A DNA stretch of 64,000 nucleotides from Antrihabitans cavernicola (GTDB lineage: Bacteria > Actinomycetota > Actinomycetes > Mycobacteriales > Mycobacteriaceae), in NCBI RefSeq assembly GCF_008297975.1, contig NZ_VLNY01000014.1:51345-115344 (forward strand), written 5' to 3'. Positions 23,278 to 31,021 of the stretch are shown here, piece by piece (position 1 is the stretch's first letter; the number at the start of each line of letters is the position of its first letter). A model generated the notes under the pieces. It ran no database searches. It was not told the DNA's origin and saw nothing but the letters and a program-made list of their open reading frames with translations. The position numbers and the translations under genes are program-made.

Positions 23278-23482
23278 GCGCCTGAGAGATTCAGGCTCGC
23301 TACGGCCGTCATGTACCGGCGCAAGCCCTTTCCCCGTGGGCGGGTGGGAACTCCCACCGCTTTCCAGAGACGTCGAAGCTCGCGCGGTCCTCGGTGCCTG
23401 AGAGATTAACGGGGAGGTGCTGCTCCTTCGGCGTTCAGTGGCTGCCCTGCGTGCAGAACTGCCACCGAAACTCTCCCGCGCG
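23278..23482 (-). promoter_or_regulatory. Tandem glycine riboswitch in the gcvP leader
   Basis: On the minus strand two aptamers are seen in a row. The first runs from GGGAGAG (about 23470-23480) through GCCGAAGGAGCA to AATCTCTCAGGCA; the second from GTCTCTGGAAAG through ACGGGGAAAGGG to AATCTCTCAGGCG. The repeated CTCTCAGGC ends and the GAAGG/GGGGAAA internal loops are glycine-riboswitch hallmarks, and a short linker joins the two as in the classical cooperative form. A small GCCCGGATTTCGGGC hairpin follows, then about 80 bases to the gcvP start. Confidence 0.9.
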
Positions 23483-23501
23483 ACGGCGACGTGATTGCAG
23501 T

Positions 23502-24095
23502 TTAGCCGGTCTTGCGACCGACTCTGTTCTTGCGACGGTAAGCCAACTCGTCTTCGGGGCGGGCTTCGCTTTCGCCGCCGTCGGCACGCTCGGCCGGGAA
23601 GTTGGCAATAGTGCCTGTGAGCTCGCGCATTGCGCCGCTGACCGCAATGCCGAACACGCCTTGGCCGCCCTGTAGGAGATCCACCACTTCTTCGGCAGAC
23701 GTGCATTCGTAGACGGTCGTGCCGTCCGAGAACAGCGTGATCTTGGCGAGGTCGTGCACGCCACGGTCGCGGAGATGATCGACGGCAACCCGAATGTTCT
23801 GCAGGGAGATGCCGGTATCGAGCAGACGCTTCACGATCTTGAGGACCAGGATGTCCTTGAAGGAATAGAGCCGCTGGCTCCCGGATCCTGCTGCGCCTCG
23901 AATGGACGGCACCACAAGCGAAGTGCGGGCCCAGTAGTCGAGTTGGCGATAGGTGATGCCGGCGATCTGGCACGCGCTGGGCACTCGGTATCCGACCAGA
24001 TCGTCGGGAACCGAGTCGTCGGGGAACAGGCCGGGCTGGATTTCCTGCCCGACGTCCTGGGGCCGAGCTCCCGCTGCCTGCGGCTCATCTACCAC
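23502..24095 (-). CDS. MerR-family regulator, ResR/McdR (Rv1830) type
   Basis: 197 aa. A MerR winged-helix DNA-binding domain occupies residues about 35-105 (GYRVPSACQIAGITYRQLDYWARTSLV, LYSFKDILVLKIVKRLLDTGISLQNIR). A short effector-like region with no cysteine metal site follows, then a charged tail. It sits between gcvP and the bifunctional-nuclease gene, exactly as Rv1830 does. Rv1830 (ResR) has been reported to influence cell-division genes and antibiotic resilience in M. tuberculosis; the same role here is inferred. GTG start at 24095 with GAGGGAG upstream; own promoter visible at 24158-24186. Confidence 0.88.
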   Translation of the reverse strand: MVDEPQAAGARPQDVGQEIQPGLFPDDSVPDDLVGYRVPSACQIAGITYRQLDYWARTSLVVPSIRGAAGSGSQRLYSFKDILVLKIVKRLLDTGISLQNIRVAVDHLRDRGVHDLAKITLFSDGTTVYECTSAEEVVDLLQGGQGVFGIAVSGAMRELTGTIANFPAERADGGESEARPEDELAYRRKNRVGRKTG

Positions 24096-24157
24096 TGACT
24101 GACTCCCTCTCGGCTGTTGCGGACTGCCGGTAACTGTTCAGGCTACTCTCAGGTGGA

Positions 24158-24186
24158 ACGCTATGGGCCGGACCCAACACGGTCAA
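24158..24186 (-). promoter_or_regulatory. Probable promoter of the ResR-like gene
   Basis: Minus-strand -35 TTGACC (24181-24186) and -10 TAGCGT (24158-24163) are separated by 17 bp and lie about 65 bp upstream of the regulator start. Confidence 0.45.
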
Positions 24187-24202
24187 TGCGACGCGCCCAA
24201 GG

Positions 24203-24219
24203 CTCAACCTAAACTTGAG
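24203..24219. promoter_or_regulatory. MerR-like inverted repeat
   Basis: CTCAA-CCTAAAC-TTGAG (minus strand CTCAAGTTTAGGTTGAG) resembles the CTCAAG-type operators of MerR/SoxR regulators. It lies just upstream of the putative -35 of a MerR gene and between two MerR-encoding loci, so autoregulation is plausible. Confidence 0.4.
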
Positions 24220-24234
24220 GGTGAGACTGTTTCG

Positions 24235-24708
24235 TTATCCGTCGGTCGCTTTGAAATCGTCAGGCGAGACCGATTCCAGGAACTCCTTGAACTTCTCGAC
24301 CTCGTCTTCACGCTCGTCGGGCATCACCAATCCCGCCTCGGCCAACACCGGCTCTTCGGCGTAGATCGGGACACCCGCACGCAATGCGATGGCCACCGAG
24401 TCGGACGGCCGGGCCGACACCCGCAGATCTTGATCGAAGACCAAGTCTGCGTAGAAGGTGCCGTTCTGCAGATCGACGATCCGAACTTCCTTCAATGTGT
24501 GACCCAGCGCGTCGATCAGATTCTTGATCAGATCGTGCGTCAACGGCCGCGCCGGCTCGACGCCCTGCTGCTCGAGCACGATCGCCGTCGCTTCGGTCTG
24601 ACCGATCCAGATGGGCAGGTAACGCTCACCGTCGGATTCCCGCAGCAGCAAGACAGGCTGGTTCTGCGGTTCGTTGACACGAATACCGATCACACGCATC
24701 TCGCTCAT
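24235..24708 (-). CDS. Bifunctional nuclease-family protein (DUF151), Rv1829-like
   Basis: 157 aa cytoplasmic protein covering a full DUF151/BFN domain: MRVIGIRVNEPQNQPVLLL, YLPIWIGQTEATAI near residue 35, RPLTHDLIKNLIDALG and FYADLVF, then SARPSDSVAIALRAGVPIY. Plant members have both DNase and RNase activity; bacterial roles are unknown. The ATG at 24708 is chosen because GGGAGG lies 9 bases upstream; the frame is open to 24744. It is flanked by two MerR regulator genes in the order conserved in mycobacteria. Confidence 0.9.
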   Translation of the reverse strand: MSEMRVIGIRVNEPQNQPVLLLRESDGERYLPIWIGQTEATAIVLEQQGVEPARPLTHDLIKNLIDALGHTLKEVRIVDLQNGTFYADLVFDQDLRVSARPSDSVAIALRAGVPIYAEEPVLAEAGLVMPDEREDEVEKFKEFLESVSPDDFKATDG

Positions 24709-24796
24709 CGCGATCTGCCTCCCGCCAGTACTAGAAGCATCCAAGGAAAGTCTATGCGAAGGCGGTGTTGCGTTCGAGCCGTTGGTGTTCGCGAAC

Positions 24797-25525
24797 TCAG
24801 TGATCCAACGCCCCGCGCACAGCCGCCTTGACCAGACAGGTGTGCAGCGTCAGCGACAGTGACGCCAACTCTCGAACCATCTCTTCCGCACGGTCGCGGG
24901 CACCGGCGTCTCTGCCCTTCGCGATCGGTCCGGCAATCTGCGCAACCAGGCCCGCTTCGCGATCTGCAGCAAGTTTGAATGCGCGCAGGTGGCGGACCTC
25001 GAGTCCGAACTCGGCCATCGCCTTTGCGGTAGCGGCCAGCGTCACCGAATCGTCGTCGAAGAAGCCCGCAGGCCCCGCGACGATCAGTCCGGACTTGGTC
25101 AGCTCGGACAGAAACGCAGCGTCGATACCTGCTCGCTCGATCAGATCTTCACGGCTGACCCGGATTTCGCGATCGGCACGGAACTCGTCCGGCGAAACCT
25201 CACCGGGAACCACGCCGAGTCGACGCGGCTTCGGTGCACTCGCGCCGAGCGTTGCCACACCGCTGTCGATCGCTTCGAGCTGCTCCTTGATGACCTTCAG
25301 AGGCAGGTACTGATCGCGCTGCGCCGTCAGAACGAAACGGAGCCGTTCGCAATCGGAGATCGAGAACCGCCGATATCCCGACGGCGTCCGCTCCGGACTG
25401 ATCAAACCTTCCGCTTCGAGGAAGCGGATCTTCGAGATGGTGATGTCAGGAAAGTCGGGCCGCAGTTGATCGAGGACGGAGCCGATCGACATCCCGCCCC
25501 GTGATCGCTGACCGACCGCAGTCAT
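24797..25525 (-). CDS. ftsR: MerR-family regulator, FtsR (Rv1828) type
   Basis: 242 aa. N-terminal MerR winged helix with SIGSVLDQLRPDFPDITISKIRFLEAEGLISPERTPSGYR, then a coiled dimerisation helix and a C-terminal helical domain rich in Ala/Leu. The Corynebacterium glutamicum orthologue FtsR activates ftsZ, and M. tuberculosis Rv1828 binds its own operon region. The start codon shares its A with the garA stop (TAATG-type overlap), so the regulator is co-translated with GarA. Confidence 0.88.
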   Translation of the reverse strand: MTAVGQRSRGGMSIGSVLDQLRPDFPDITISKIRFLEAEGLISPERTPSGYRRFSISDCERLRFVLTAQRDQYLPLKVIKEQLEAIDSGVATLGASAPKPRRLGVVPGEVSPDEFRADREIRVSREDLIERAGIDAAFLSELTKSGLIVAGPAGFFDDDSVTLAATAKAMAEFGLEVRHLRAFKLAADREAGLVAQIAGPIAKGRDAGARDRAEEMVRELASLSLTLHTCLVKAAVRGALDH

Positions 25526-26025
25526 TACTGACTACCTGCACCTGCCGACGAGTCACCGACCTGCGAGGCACCACGCGGTCCGGTGAGGAACACCAGGCGG
25601 AACTTGCCGATCTGGACCTCGTCACCGTTGGCGAGCACTGCCGAATCGACGGGCTCGCGATTGACATAGGTGCCGTTGAGGCTGCCCACATCGACGACCT
25701 GGAACTCGTCGTCGTCCTGACGGAACTCGGCATGGCGGCGGCTGACCGTCACGTCGTCGAGGAAGATGTCGCTGTCCGGGTGGCGCCCGGCCGACGTCGT
25801 CGGCTGATCGAGCAGAAAGCGCGAGCCTGCGTTGGGTCCGCGCTTGACGACCAGCAGAGCCGAACCGGCAGGCAAGCCTTCGACACCGGATACGGGCGCC
25901 TCGCTACCCGCGGGCGCATCTCCGGTGCGCGAAGTATCGACTTCGTTCAGGAAATCCGCACGGAACACCGAAGTGGTCTCCGCTGGACTTTCCCCATAAG
26001 CCGAAGCATTGTCGTTCTCGCTCAC
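25525..26025 (-). CDS. garA: FHA-domain metabolic regulator GarA (OdhI)
   Basis: 166 aa. The N-terminal motif ETTSVFRADF (Thr17/Thr18) is the phosphorylation site of PknB/PknG-type kinases, and the FHA domain (about residues 65-150) has SAGRHPDSDIFLDDVTVSRRH and GSLNGTYVNREPVDS. Unphosphorylated GarA/OdhI inhibits 2-oxoglutarate dehydrogenase and controls glutamate enzymes; phosphorylation causes self-binding and release. The FHA domain is nearly identical to the mycobacterial protein, while the linker after the Thr pair is longer. Start GTG 26025 is certain from AGGAGGAG 7 bases upstream. Confidence 0.95.
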   Translation of the reverse strand: MSENDNASAYGESPAETTSVFRADFLNEVDTSRTGDAPAGSEAPVSGVEGLPAGSALLVVKRGPNAGSRFLLDQPTTSAGRHPDSDIFLDDVTVSRRHAEFRQDDDEFQVVDVGSLNGTYVNREPVDSAVLANGDEVQIGKFRLVFLTGPRGASQVGDSSAGAGSQ

Positions 26026-26152
26026 CGTTTCTCCTCCTAAAGTCCGATTTTTCGGGTAGCTCATCGTTCTAGACAGTCTCGGACCTGCGCCCCGACACGG
26101 CACACGTAGTTGATATGACCGTACCTTGCTGCAGGCAGTGCGTGTAGGCAGA

Positions 26153-26169
26153 CGGGCGAGGTCCGCCCG
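26153..26169 (-). terminator. Short hairpin after gcvH
   Basis: CGGGCG-AGGTC-CGCCCG forms a 6-bp all-GC stem 6 bases after the gcvH stop. It is small but well placed to end the gcvH transcript before the garA promoter region. Confidence 0.4.
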
Positions 26170-26175
26170 GCCTGT

Positions 26176-26580
26176 TCAGTCGCCGGTGATGGCGACGTAG
26201 CCTTCTGCGTCGAGGGTATCCGTCAACGCGGCGTCGAGGGCTTCCTCGTCTTCGACGCGCAGGTCGACCAACCAGCCGTCGCCGTACGGATCGGTGTTCA
26301 CCGTTTCCGGGCTCGACTCCAGATCTGCGTTGATTGCAATCACTTTCGCCGAAAGTGGTGCGTAGATGTCGGAAACGCTCTTGGTCGATTCGACCTCGCC
26401 GAACGTGTCACCACTGGCAACGACATCATCTTCGGAAGGCAGTTGCACGAAGACGACGTCACCCAATTGTGACTGTGCGTAGTCCGTGATCCCGACGCGC
26501 ACCGTTGTGGGTCCCGTGCGCCGAATCCATTCGTGTTCCTCGGTGTAGCGCAAATCGGTGGGAGTATCGAGTTCACTCAC
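26176..26580 (-). CDS. gcvH: Glycine cleavage system H-protein
   Basis: 134 aa, the same length as mycobacterial GcvH. A lipoyl-domain fold with LRYTEEHEWIRR, VGITDYAQSQLGDVVFVQLP and the lipoyl-lysine motif EVESTKSVSDIYAP (Lys67). It shuttles the aminomethyl group between GcvP, GcvT and lipoamide dehydrogenase. Start GTG 26580 follows an AAGGGATC element and fits the family N-terminus; the longer open frame to 26712 has no ribosome site. It is separated from garA by 150 bp, so the two may be transcribed separately. Confidence 0.95.
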   Translation of the reverse strand: MSELDTPTDLRYTEEHEWIRRTGPTTVRVGITDYAQSQLGDVVFVQLPSEDDVVASGDTFGEVESTKSVSDIYAPLSAKVIAINADLESSPETVNTDPYGDGWLVDLRVEDEEALDAALTDTLDAEGYVAITGD

Positions 26581-26734
26581 GGCGTACCGATCCCTTCGCT
26601 TGGTGTGGGCTGAGAGTACAGCGTCGGCCGGGGGCTCCGCGGGCTCGCTGACAGCGTGCTTACTGATCGCCTGCGAGCGATCGAGCACCCGGGGGCAACA
26701 CCGTATCGGCAACGCCGCGAGCGTAGTTCACCGC

Positions 26735-27376
26735 CTACGGCGAAACAGCGGAATGCCCGGTGTTTGCTCGGTCGACGACCGGGAAGGTCCGGGCGACCGC
26801 CATCGCCTTCCAGACGTACAGGCCACCCGTCCAGACGTAGACCGCCGTCCCCCACACCAGGAACGCGTAGCCGAATGCGCCGGCCGCGGTGTCGCCGGGC
26901 CAATCAGCGTGTCCCGCAAGGATCCACGGGAACGCCGACATCAACGCGAACGTGGCGGCCTTCCCCAGATAGATGACGTCGGGCGGCGGCAGCCCGCGCC
27001 GACGGTAGACGAACATCGTCAGCGTCAGAATGCCGTCACGGGCGATCAGGATAACCGCAACCCACCAGGGAATGATCCCGATGATCACGAACCCGACCAG
27101 CGCCGAGAGCAGATACAGGCGGTCGATCAGCGGGTCGAGGATGGCACCGAGTTTCGACGTCTGGTCCATCAGACGGGCCAGTTTGCCGTCGAGCCAGTCG
27201 GTTGCACCGATCGTGACCAGCAGACCGAACGCCCACCAGACGGCGTCGGTAGCGATCAGCAGATACAGAAAGACCGGGATCCCGAGCAGCCGAATCATGC
27301 TGATCACGTTGGGAACAGTGAAGATTCGGTCCGTCTGGACCGGTTCCGCGTGGGCAGCCTGTTCGCTGGGCGTCAC
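26735..27376 (-). CDS. CDP-alcohol phosphatidyltransferase (PgsA2-like)
   Basis: 213 aa membrane enzyme with about five helices. The CDP-alcohol phosphatidyltransferase motif DG-x2-AR-x8-G-x3-D-x3-D is intact in DWLDGKLARLMDQTSKLG with AILDPLIDR (residues about 60-86). Family members make phosphatidylglycerol phosphate, phosphatidylinositol phosphate or cardiolipin; position near gcvH matches Rv1822 (pgsA2), whose exact product is debated. The GTG start overlaps the preceding SMP-30-like gene stop (GTGA), so both are co-translated. Confidence 0.88.
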   Translation of the reverse strand: MTPSEQAAHAEPVQTDRIFTVPNVISMIRLLGIPVFLYLLIATDAVWWAFGLLVTIGATDWLDGKLARLMDQTSKLGAILDPLIDRLYLLSALVGFVIIGIIPWWVAVILIARDGILTLTMFVYRRRGLPPPDVIYLGKAATFALMSAFPWILAGHADWPGDTAAGAFGYAFLVWGTAVYVWTGGLYVWKAMAVARTFPVVDRANTGHSAVSP

Positions 27377-28422
27377 TGGGTGACCTTTCCGACTGGAGAC
27401 GGCACCCGAGCGATGTCGTCGGCGGTCAGGCTACCCAGGTACAGCCAGCCATCGGCTTCGCGCACGCCGGTGATCGGCGAATAGCTGCCCTTGGAGCCCT
27501 GCAACGAATGCACGATCGTCGCGTTCCCGTCGATTCCCAGTACCCAGCCACGCTGCTGCGGGTTCGGCTGCAGGCGCTCGGGAACGTTGGCGACGACCGT
27601 GCGCAGCAGCGGGCGCGGTCCCAGCATGTCGAGGCTGCGCATCCGCGGGCTGTACAACGCGACCCAGAAGATGCCGTCCTTGGTCTGCGAGGCCAGATTG
27701 TCCGGAATACCCGGCAGATTCGCCGCCCATACCGAAACGCGGCCAGCACGTGGCCCCGTGAGATCGACACGGGTGATCTGGTAGGCGCCGGTTTCGGCCA
27801 CCACCAGGTACGACTCGTCGAGCGACAGTCCGACACCGTTGGCGAATTGCAGACCGTCGGCCAGCAGGTCGGTCTCCCCAGTCTTCGGGTCGAACCGGAG
27901 CAGCCTTCCGGTACCGGAATGTTCGAGCATGTCGTAGCGGTGGTCGGCGATCGTGAAGCGCTGCGACGAGTCCGTGAAGTACACGATCCCGTCCTTGCCG
28001 ACCGCCGAATTGTTGGTGGCGTACAGGGCGATGCCCGCGGCCGTATCGGTGAGCAGTTCCACCCGGCCTGTCTCGTCGACGCGCAACACACCGCGTTCCG
28101 CGTCGCAGACCAGGTAACGGCCGTCACTCAGAATTTCGATGCCCAACGGTCGGCCGCGCGTATTCGCGATCAGTTCGGCTCGCCCCTTGCTGCCGAAACG
28201 CCAGATGGAGCCGTCGACGGTTCCGGTCAGCACTCGACCTTCGTGATCGACGGCAACATCCTCAGGTCCGTTACCCGTCGGCAGCCGCCACCGCTCGGCC
28301 GCATCGAGCGCCGTGTTCGGCGCGAGCACCCCGGTGGGCGGCGGTGGCTGGGGCGGCTGCCAGCCGACCGGGGAAATCCCGACCCGATCGATCGTGGCCA
28401 GCGCCGATTCGAGAATGCCCAT
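27373..28422 (-). CDS. SMP-30/strictosidine-synthase-like beta-propeller protein
   Basis: 349 aa, predicted six-bladed propeller: repeated GRxL/GxIxR blade turns such as GPEDVAVDHEGRVLTGTVDG, GIEILSDGRYLVCDAERG, GIVYFTDSSQRFTI and NGVGLSLDESYLVVAETG. This last block is characteristic of the strictosidine-synthase/APMAP branch of the SMP-30/gluconolactonase clan, which act as lactonases or esterases. No signal peptide is evident. It is first in an overlapping pair with the phosphatidyltransferase, so a link to envelope lipids is possible but unproven. Confidence 0.78.
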   Translation of the reverse strand: MGILESALATIDRVGISPVGWQPPQPPPPTGVLAPNTALDAAERWRLPTGNGPEDVAVDHEGRVLTGTVDGSIWRFGSKGRAELIANTRGRPLGIEILSDGRYLVCDAERGVLRVDETGRVELLTDTAAGIALYATNNSAVGKDGIVYFTDSSQRFTIADHRYDMLEHSGTGRLLRFDPKTGETDLLADGLQFANGVGLSLDESYLVVAETGAYQITRVDLTGPRAGRVSVWAANLPGIPDNLASQTKDGIFWVALYSPRMRSLDMLGPRPLLRTVVANVPERLQPNPQQRGWVLGIDGNATIVHSLQGSKGSYSPITGVREADGWLYLGSLTADDIARVPSPVGKVTQ

Positions 28423-28449
28423 GTGGTGTCTCTACCCCATTCGTCTCTA

Positions 28450-29073
28450 CTATCGCCAGGCAAACACCGGTTGGTCCAACTGGTCTGTTCGAGTGTGTCG
28501 TCCGTGCAGCGCAATTTCGCGAAATTGGTAGATCACCGCTCCGGTTGGCGCATGGACGAGGAACCCGCGAAACGGCCACTGCACGATCGGTCGATCGGAC
28601 TCCGGAATTCGGACGAATCGCGGCTCCGTGTCCAACTCTGCCATCGAGGGCACGAAGACGGTGGCAACCTCGTCAGGATTGGCCACGAATCGGGTGAGAT
28701 CGGTACCGACCCACACGACGAACGGTGAGATGACGTAGCCGGAGCGGGTCACGTAGTCGTCGAGTCGGCCGAGCACCTGCGAGTCGTCGGCCGCGATACC
28801 GAGCTCTTCGTGCAGCTCGCGCAACGCGGCGACCTGCAGGGTCTCCCCCGGATCCACTCCACCGCCCGGAAGTGCGAACTGTCCCGGATGTGCGCGCATG
28901 CGATCGGGACGCATCGTCAGCAAGAATCCCGCGTCGCCGTCATCCGTGACGCCCACTGCGACCACCACCGCAGCCGAGCGCCGCCCGTCGAGGTCGGCGG
29001 TGCGCGGCCGAAATTCCGACAGCGCGACTCTGAGCGTCTCGGGGGTGATCTCGTATTCGTCGGGAGCAGTCAT
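28450..29073 (-). CDS. NUDIX hydrolase, probable CoA pyrophosphatase type
   Basis: 207 aa. The NUDIX box is complete: G-x5-E-x7-REL-x-EE-x-GI in GGVDPGETLQVAALREL then HEELGI (residues about 75-97). Upstream, LLTMRPDRMRAHPGQFALPG matches the extra motif LLTxR...HxGQxxFPGG of NudL/CoA diphosphohydrolases. It would hydrolyse CoA or acyl-CoA to 4'-phosphopantetheine and ADP derivatives. It ends 27 bp before the SMP-30-like gene on the same strand and follows the serine-hydrolase gene by 16 bp. Confidence 0.85.
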   Translation of the reverse strand: MTAPDEYEITPETLRVALSEFRPRTADLDGRRSAAVVVAVGVTDDGDAGFLLTMRPDRMRAHPGQFALPGGGVDPGETLQVAALRELHEELGIAADDSQVLGRLDDYVTRSGYVISPFVVWVGTDLTRFVANPDEVATVFVPSMAELDTEPRFVRIPESDRPIVQWPFRGFLVHAPTGAVIYQFREIALHGRHTRTDQLDQPVFAWR

Positions 29074-29089
29074 GTCCCTTCGACATTAG

Positions 29090-29992
29090 TCATGTGTCGA
29101 CGGTTCCGGACCGCAGCTCGCTCACCGCGATACGCGCGACCTCACCGATCGCCGCGTCGACCGCGGGCAACGACGGATCGGCTCGCGCGGCGCGGGTGAA
29201 CACCGCGACCGCGACGGGACTCTCGCCGGGGAACGTCACCACGGCCACCTCGTTGCGGATGATGCCGATGGTGCCAGTCTTGCCTGCAACCTCGACCCCG
29301 CCATGTGGAAAGCCGGATCGGATGCGGTGCTGCCAGAGCTGCTTTCCCAGGACGTCCTTCACATAGGCGGTCTGGGTCGCCGACAGCATCGCGCCCGACC
29401 AGATGGCGCCGAGTAGGTCGTTCATCTCGCGCGGAGTGGTGGCGCTCGCGTACGACGGGTCGTAGGCCGACACCGTCCACGCGTCGTCGTTGTCGGCCAG
29501 CGCCGCGAAGGCTTCCGCGGTGGTGTGCGAGTCGGTCTCTCGCACCAGTGACGCATGCACGGCCGCCGTCCCGCCGACGACGCGGGTGCGAGCGAGCCCG
29601 AGCGCAGCAATCGTCTCGTCCACACGGGTAAGCCCGACACGTCCCAGCACGATGTCGGCCGCCGAGTTGTCGGAGACCACGATCATGGAGGTGGCCAGGT
29701 CGCGCCAGCTCAGTGTCACCGGATCTCGAAATATCGAGATGCCGGTGGGTCCGGGTGTGCACTGGGCCGGAACGACGCGTACCTGCTCGAGTGGATCGAT
29801 CTCCCCGGCGTCGAAGCAGCGGCACAGCGCTACCATCAGCGGCAACTTGTAGACCGACGCGGTGACGACCAGCTGGTCGCCGTCAACGGACAGTTGCGCC
29901 GAATGGGAGTCGAGCCGCCGAGCATGTAGCCAGCCCGTACACCCGGCGTCGGCGAAGACGTCCCTGATCCGCTTCTCCACCTGCGTCGTCAT
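29090..29992 (-). CDS. Class A beta-lactamase-like serine hydrolase, cytoplasmic, no ExxLN motif
   Basis: 300 aa. The SxxK motif is in ASVYKLPLMVAL (about residue 45), the SDN loop in VSDNSAADIVLG and the KTG box in VAGKTGTIGIIRNE. Between SDN and KTG I find no ExxLN (Glu166) motif, so efficient beta-lactam deacylation is unlikely; an esterase, peptidase or acyl-enzyme sensor role is possible. There is no signal peptide from the ATG at 29992, which overlaps the LysR stop (ATGA). Co-translation with a LysR regulator suggests linked function. Confidence 0.8.
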   Translation of the reverse strand: MTTQVEKRIRDVFADAGCTGWLHARRLDSHSAQLSVDGDQLVVTASVYKLPLMVALCRCFDAGEIDPLEQVRVVPAQCTPGPTGISIFRDPVTLSWRDLATSMIVVSDNSAADIVLGRVGLTRVDETIAALGLARTRVVGGTAAVHASLVRETDSHTTAEAFAALADNDDAWTVSAYDPSYASATTPREMNDLLGAIWSGAMLSATQTAYVKDVLGKQLWQHRIRSGFPHGGVEVAGKTGTIGIIRNEVAVVTFPGESPVAVAVFTRAARADPSLPAVDAAIGEVARIAVSELRSGTVDT

Positions 29993-30864
29993 TGCTTTCT
30001 GCCCTGCAGCAGCACTCGATCCAGCGCGTGCGCAGCGTCGTCGTGCTCGTCCTTCGATCGACGAACGATCCGCAACCGCAACGCAATTCGATCCGGCAGC
30101 AGCGAAATCCACGCAATGCCAGGAATATCGGTGGGTACGGTGGTCGTCACGCCGAAGCAGCCGCCCGCCGCGACTTTGGCGAAGAGTGCGGTGTCACCGT
30201 CGGATTCGACGATCTGCGGATCGAGCCCGCGTTCCCGCCAGAGATCGCGGAACAGGTCGTAGGCGGGTGGTCCGGCGTCGCGCGGCAGCGTCGCAAGCGC
30301 AAGACCGCGCAGCGTTCGGACCTGTGCAGTCCGGGCGCGTGCGGCGGCGTGATCGGCGGGAACCACTACCCACCGCGGTACGGTGACGACAGGGCCACAG
30401 TGCAAACCCGTTGTGACAGCGGGGTGTTCGATGACGGCCAGGTCGAGGCCGCCCGCTCGAACCTGCTCGACCAGATCCGTCGTCGCGCCGATCGTCGTCG
30501 CCACCTGCGCCGCACCGCCCGATCGCAGCGACCCGACGCATGCGGTGAGCAGCCGATCGCTGCAACCGGTCGTCATCCCCCATCGGGTCGCCCCACGTTC
30601 CTCCGTCAGGCGGCGGGCTTCGTCGTCGAATCGCGCGGCGTCCGCGACCAGCAGACGGGCTCGCGGCAACAGCTGCGCACCCGCCTGCGTCAGGGCAACA
30701 CCGCGAGACGACCGCTCGAACAACGCGAGTCCGAGCCGCTCTTCCAACCGGCGCACACCGAGTGACACGGGCGGCTGCGTCATGCCAAGGCTTGCCGCGG
30801 CTCTGCCGAAGTGACCTTCTTCGGCGACGGCCACGAAGAATCTGAGGTGGCGGATCACGTCCAT
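29989..30864 (-). CDS. LysR-family transcriptional regulator
   Basis: 291 aa. N-terminal winged helix (residues 1-60: LRFFVAVAEEGHFGRAAASLGMTQPPVSLGVRRLEERLG, shown here only as its key Ala/Gln/Pro/Pro/Ser pattern) and a periplasmic-binding-like effector domain from about residue 90. It sits between a co-translated class A-like hydrolase gene and a divergent class A beta-lactamase at 31022, the AmpR-like geometry in which the shared 157-bp gap holds the operator. ATG 30864 is preferred to the TTG at 30876 on codon and motif position. The effector is unknown. Confidence 0.88.
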   Translation of the reverse strand: MDVIRHLRFFVAVAEEGHFGRAAASLGMTQPPVSLGVRRLEERLGLALFERSSRGVALTQAGAQLLPRARLLVADAARFDDEARRLTEERGATRWGMTTGCSDRLLTACVGSLRSGGAAQVATTIGATTDLVEQVRAGGLDLAVIEHPAVTTGLHCGPVVTVPRWVVVPADHAAARARTAQVRTLRGLALATLPRDAGPPAYDLFRDLWRERGLDPQIVESDGDTALFAKVAAGGCFGVTTTVPTDIPGIAWISLLPDRIALRLRIVRRSKDEHDDAAHALDRVLLQGRKQ

Positions 30865-31021
30865 CGTTCCATTCAACCAATCGATTCGTTCGGATCACCT
30901 CCACGATTCCGTATTCGACGACCATTGAAGACCAGCTGACCTGCGTCGATATCGAATCGCACTCGGACTCGCCGACGGCTCCTATTGGCCAACGACGCTC
31001 ATCGATGGTGAATTCGCTTCC

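Noticed and set aside
29090..29992. Calling the LysR-coupled hydrolase a second true beta-lactamase
   Set aside because: It lacks the ExxLN deacylation motif and a signal peptide, so a resistance function is not supported.
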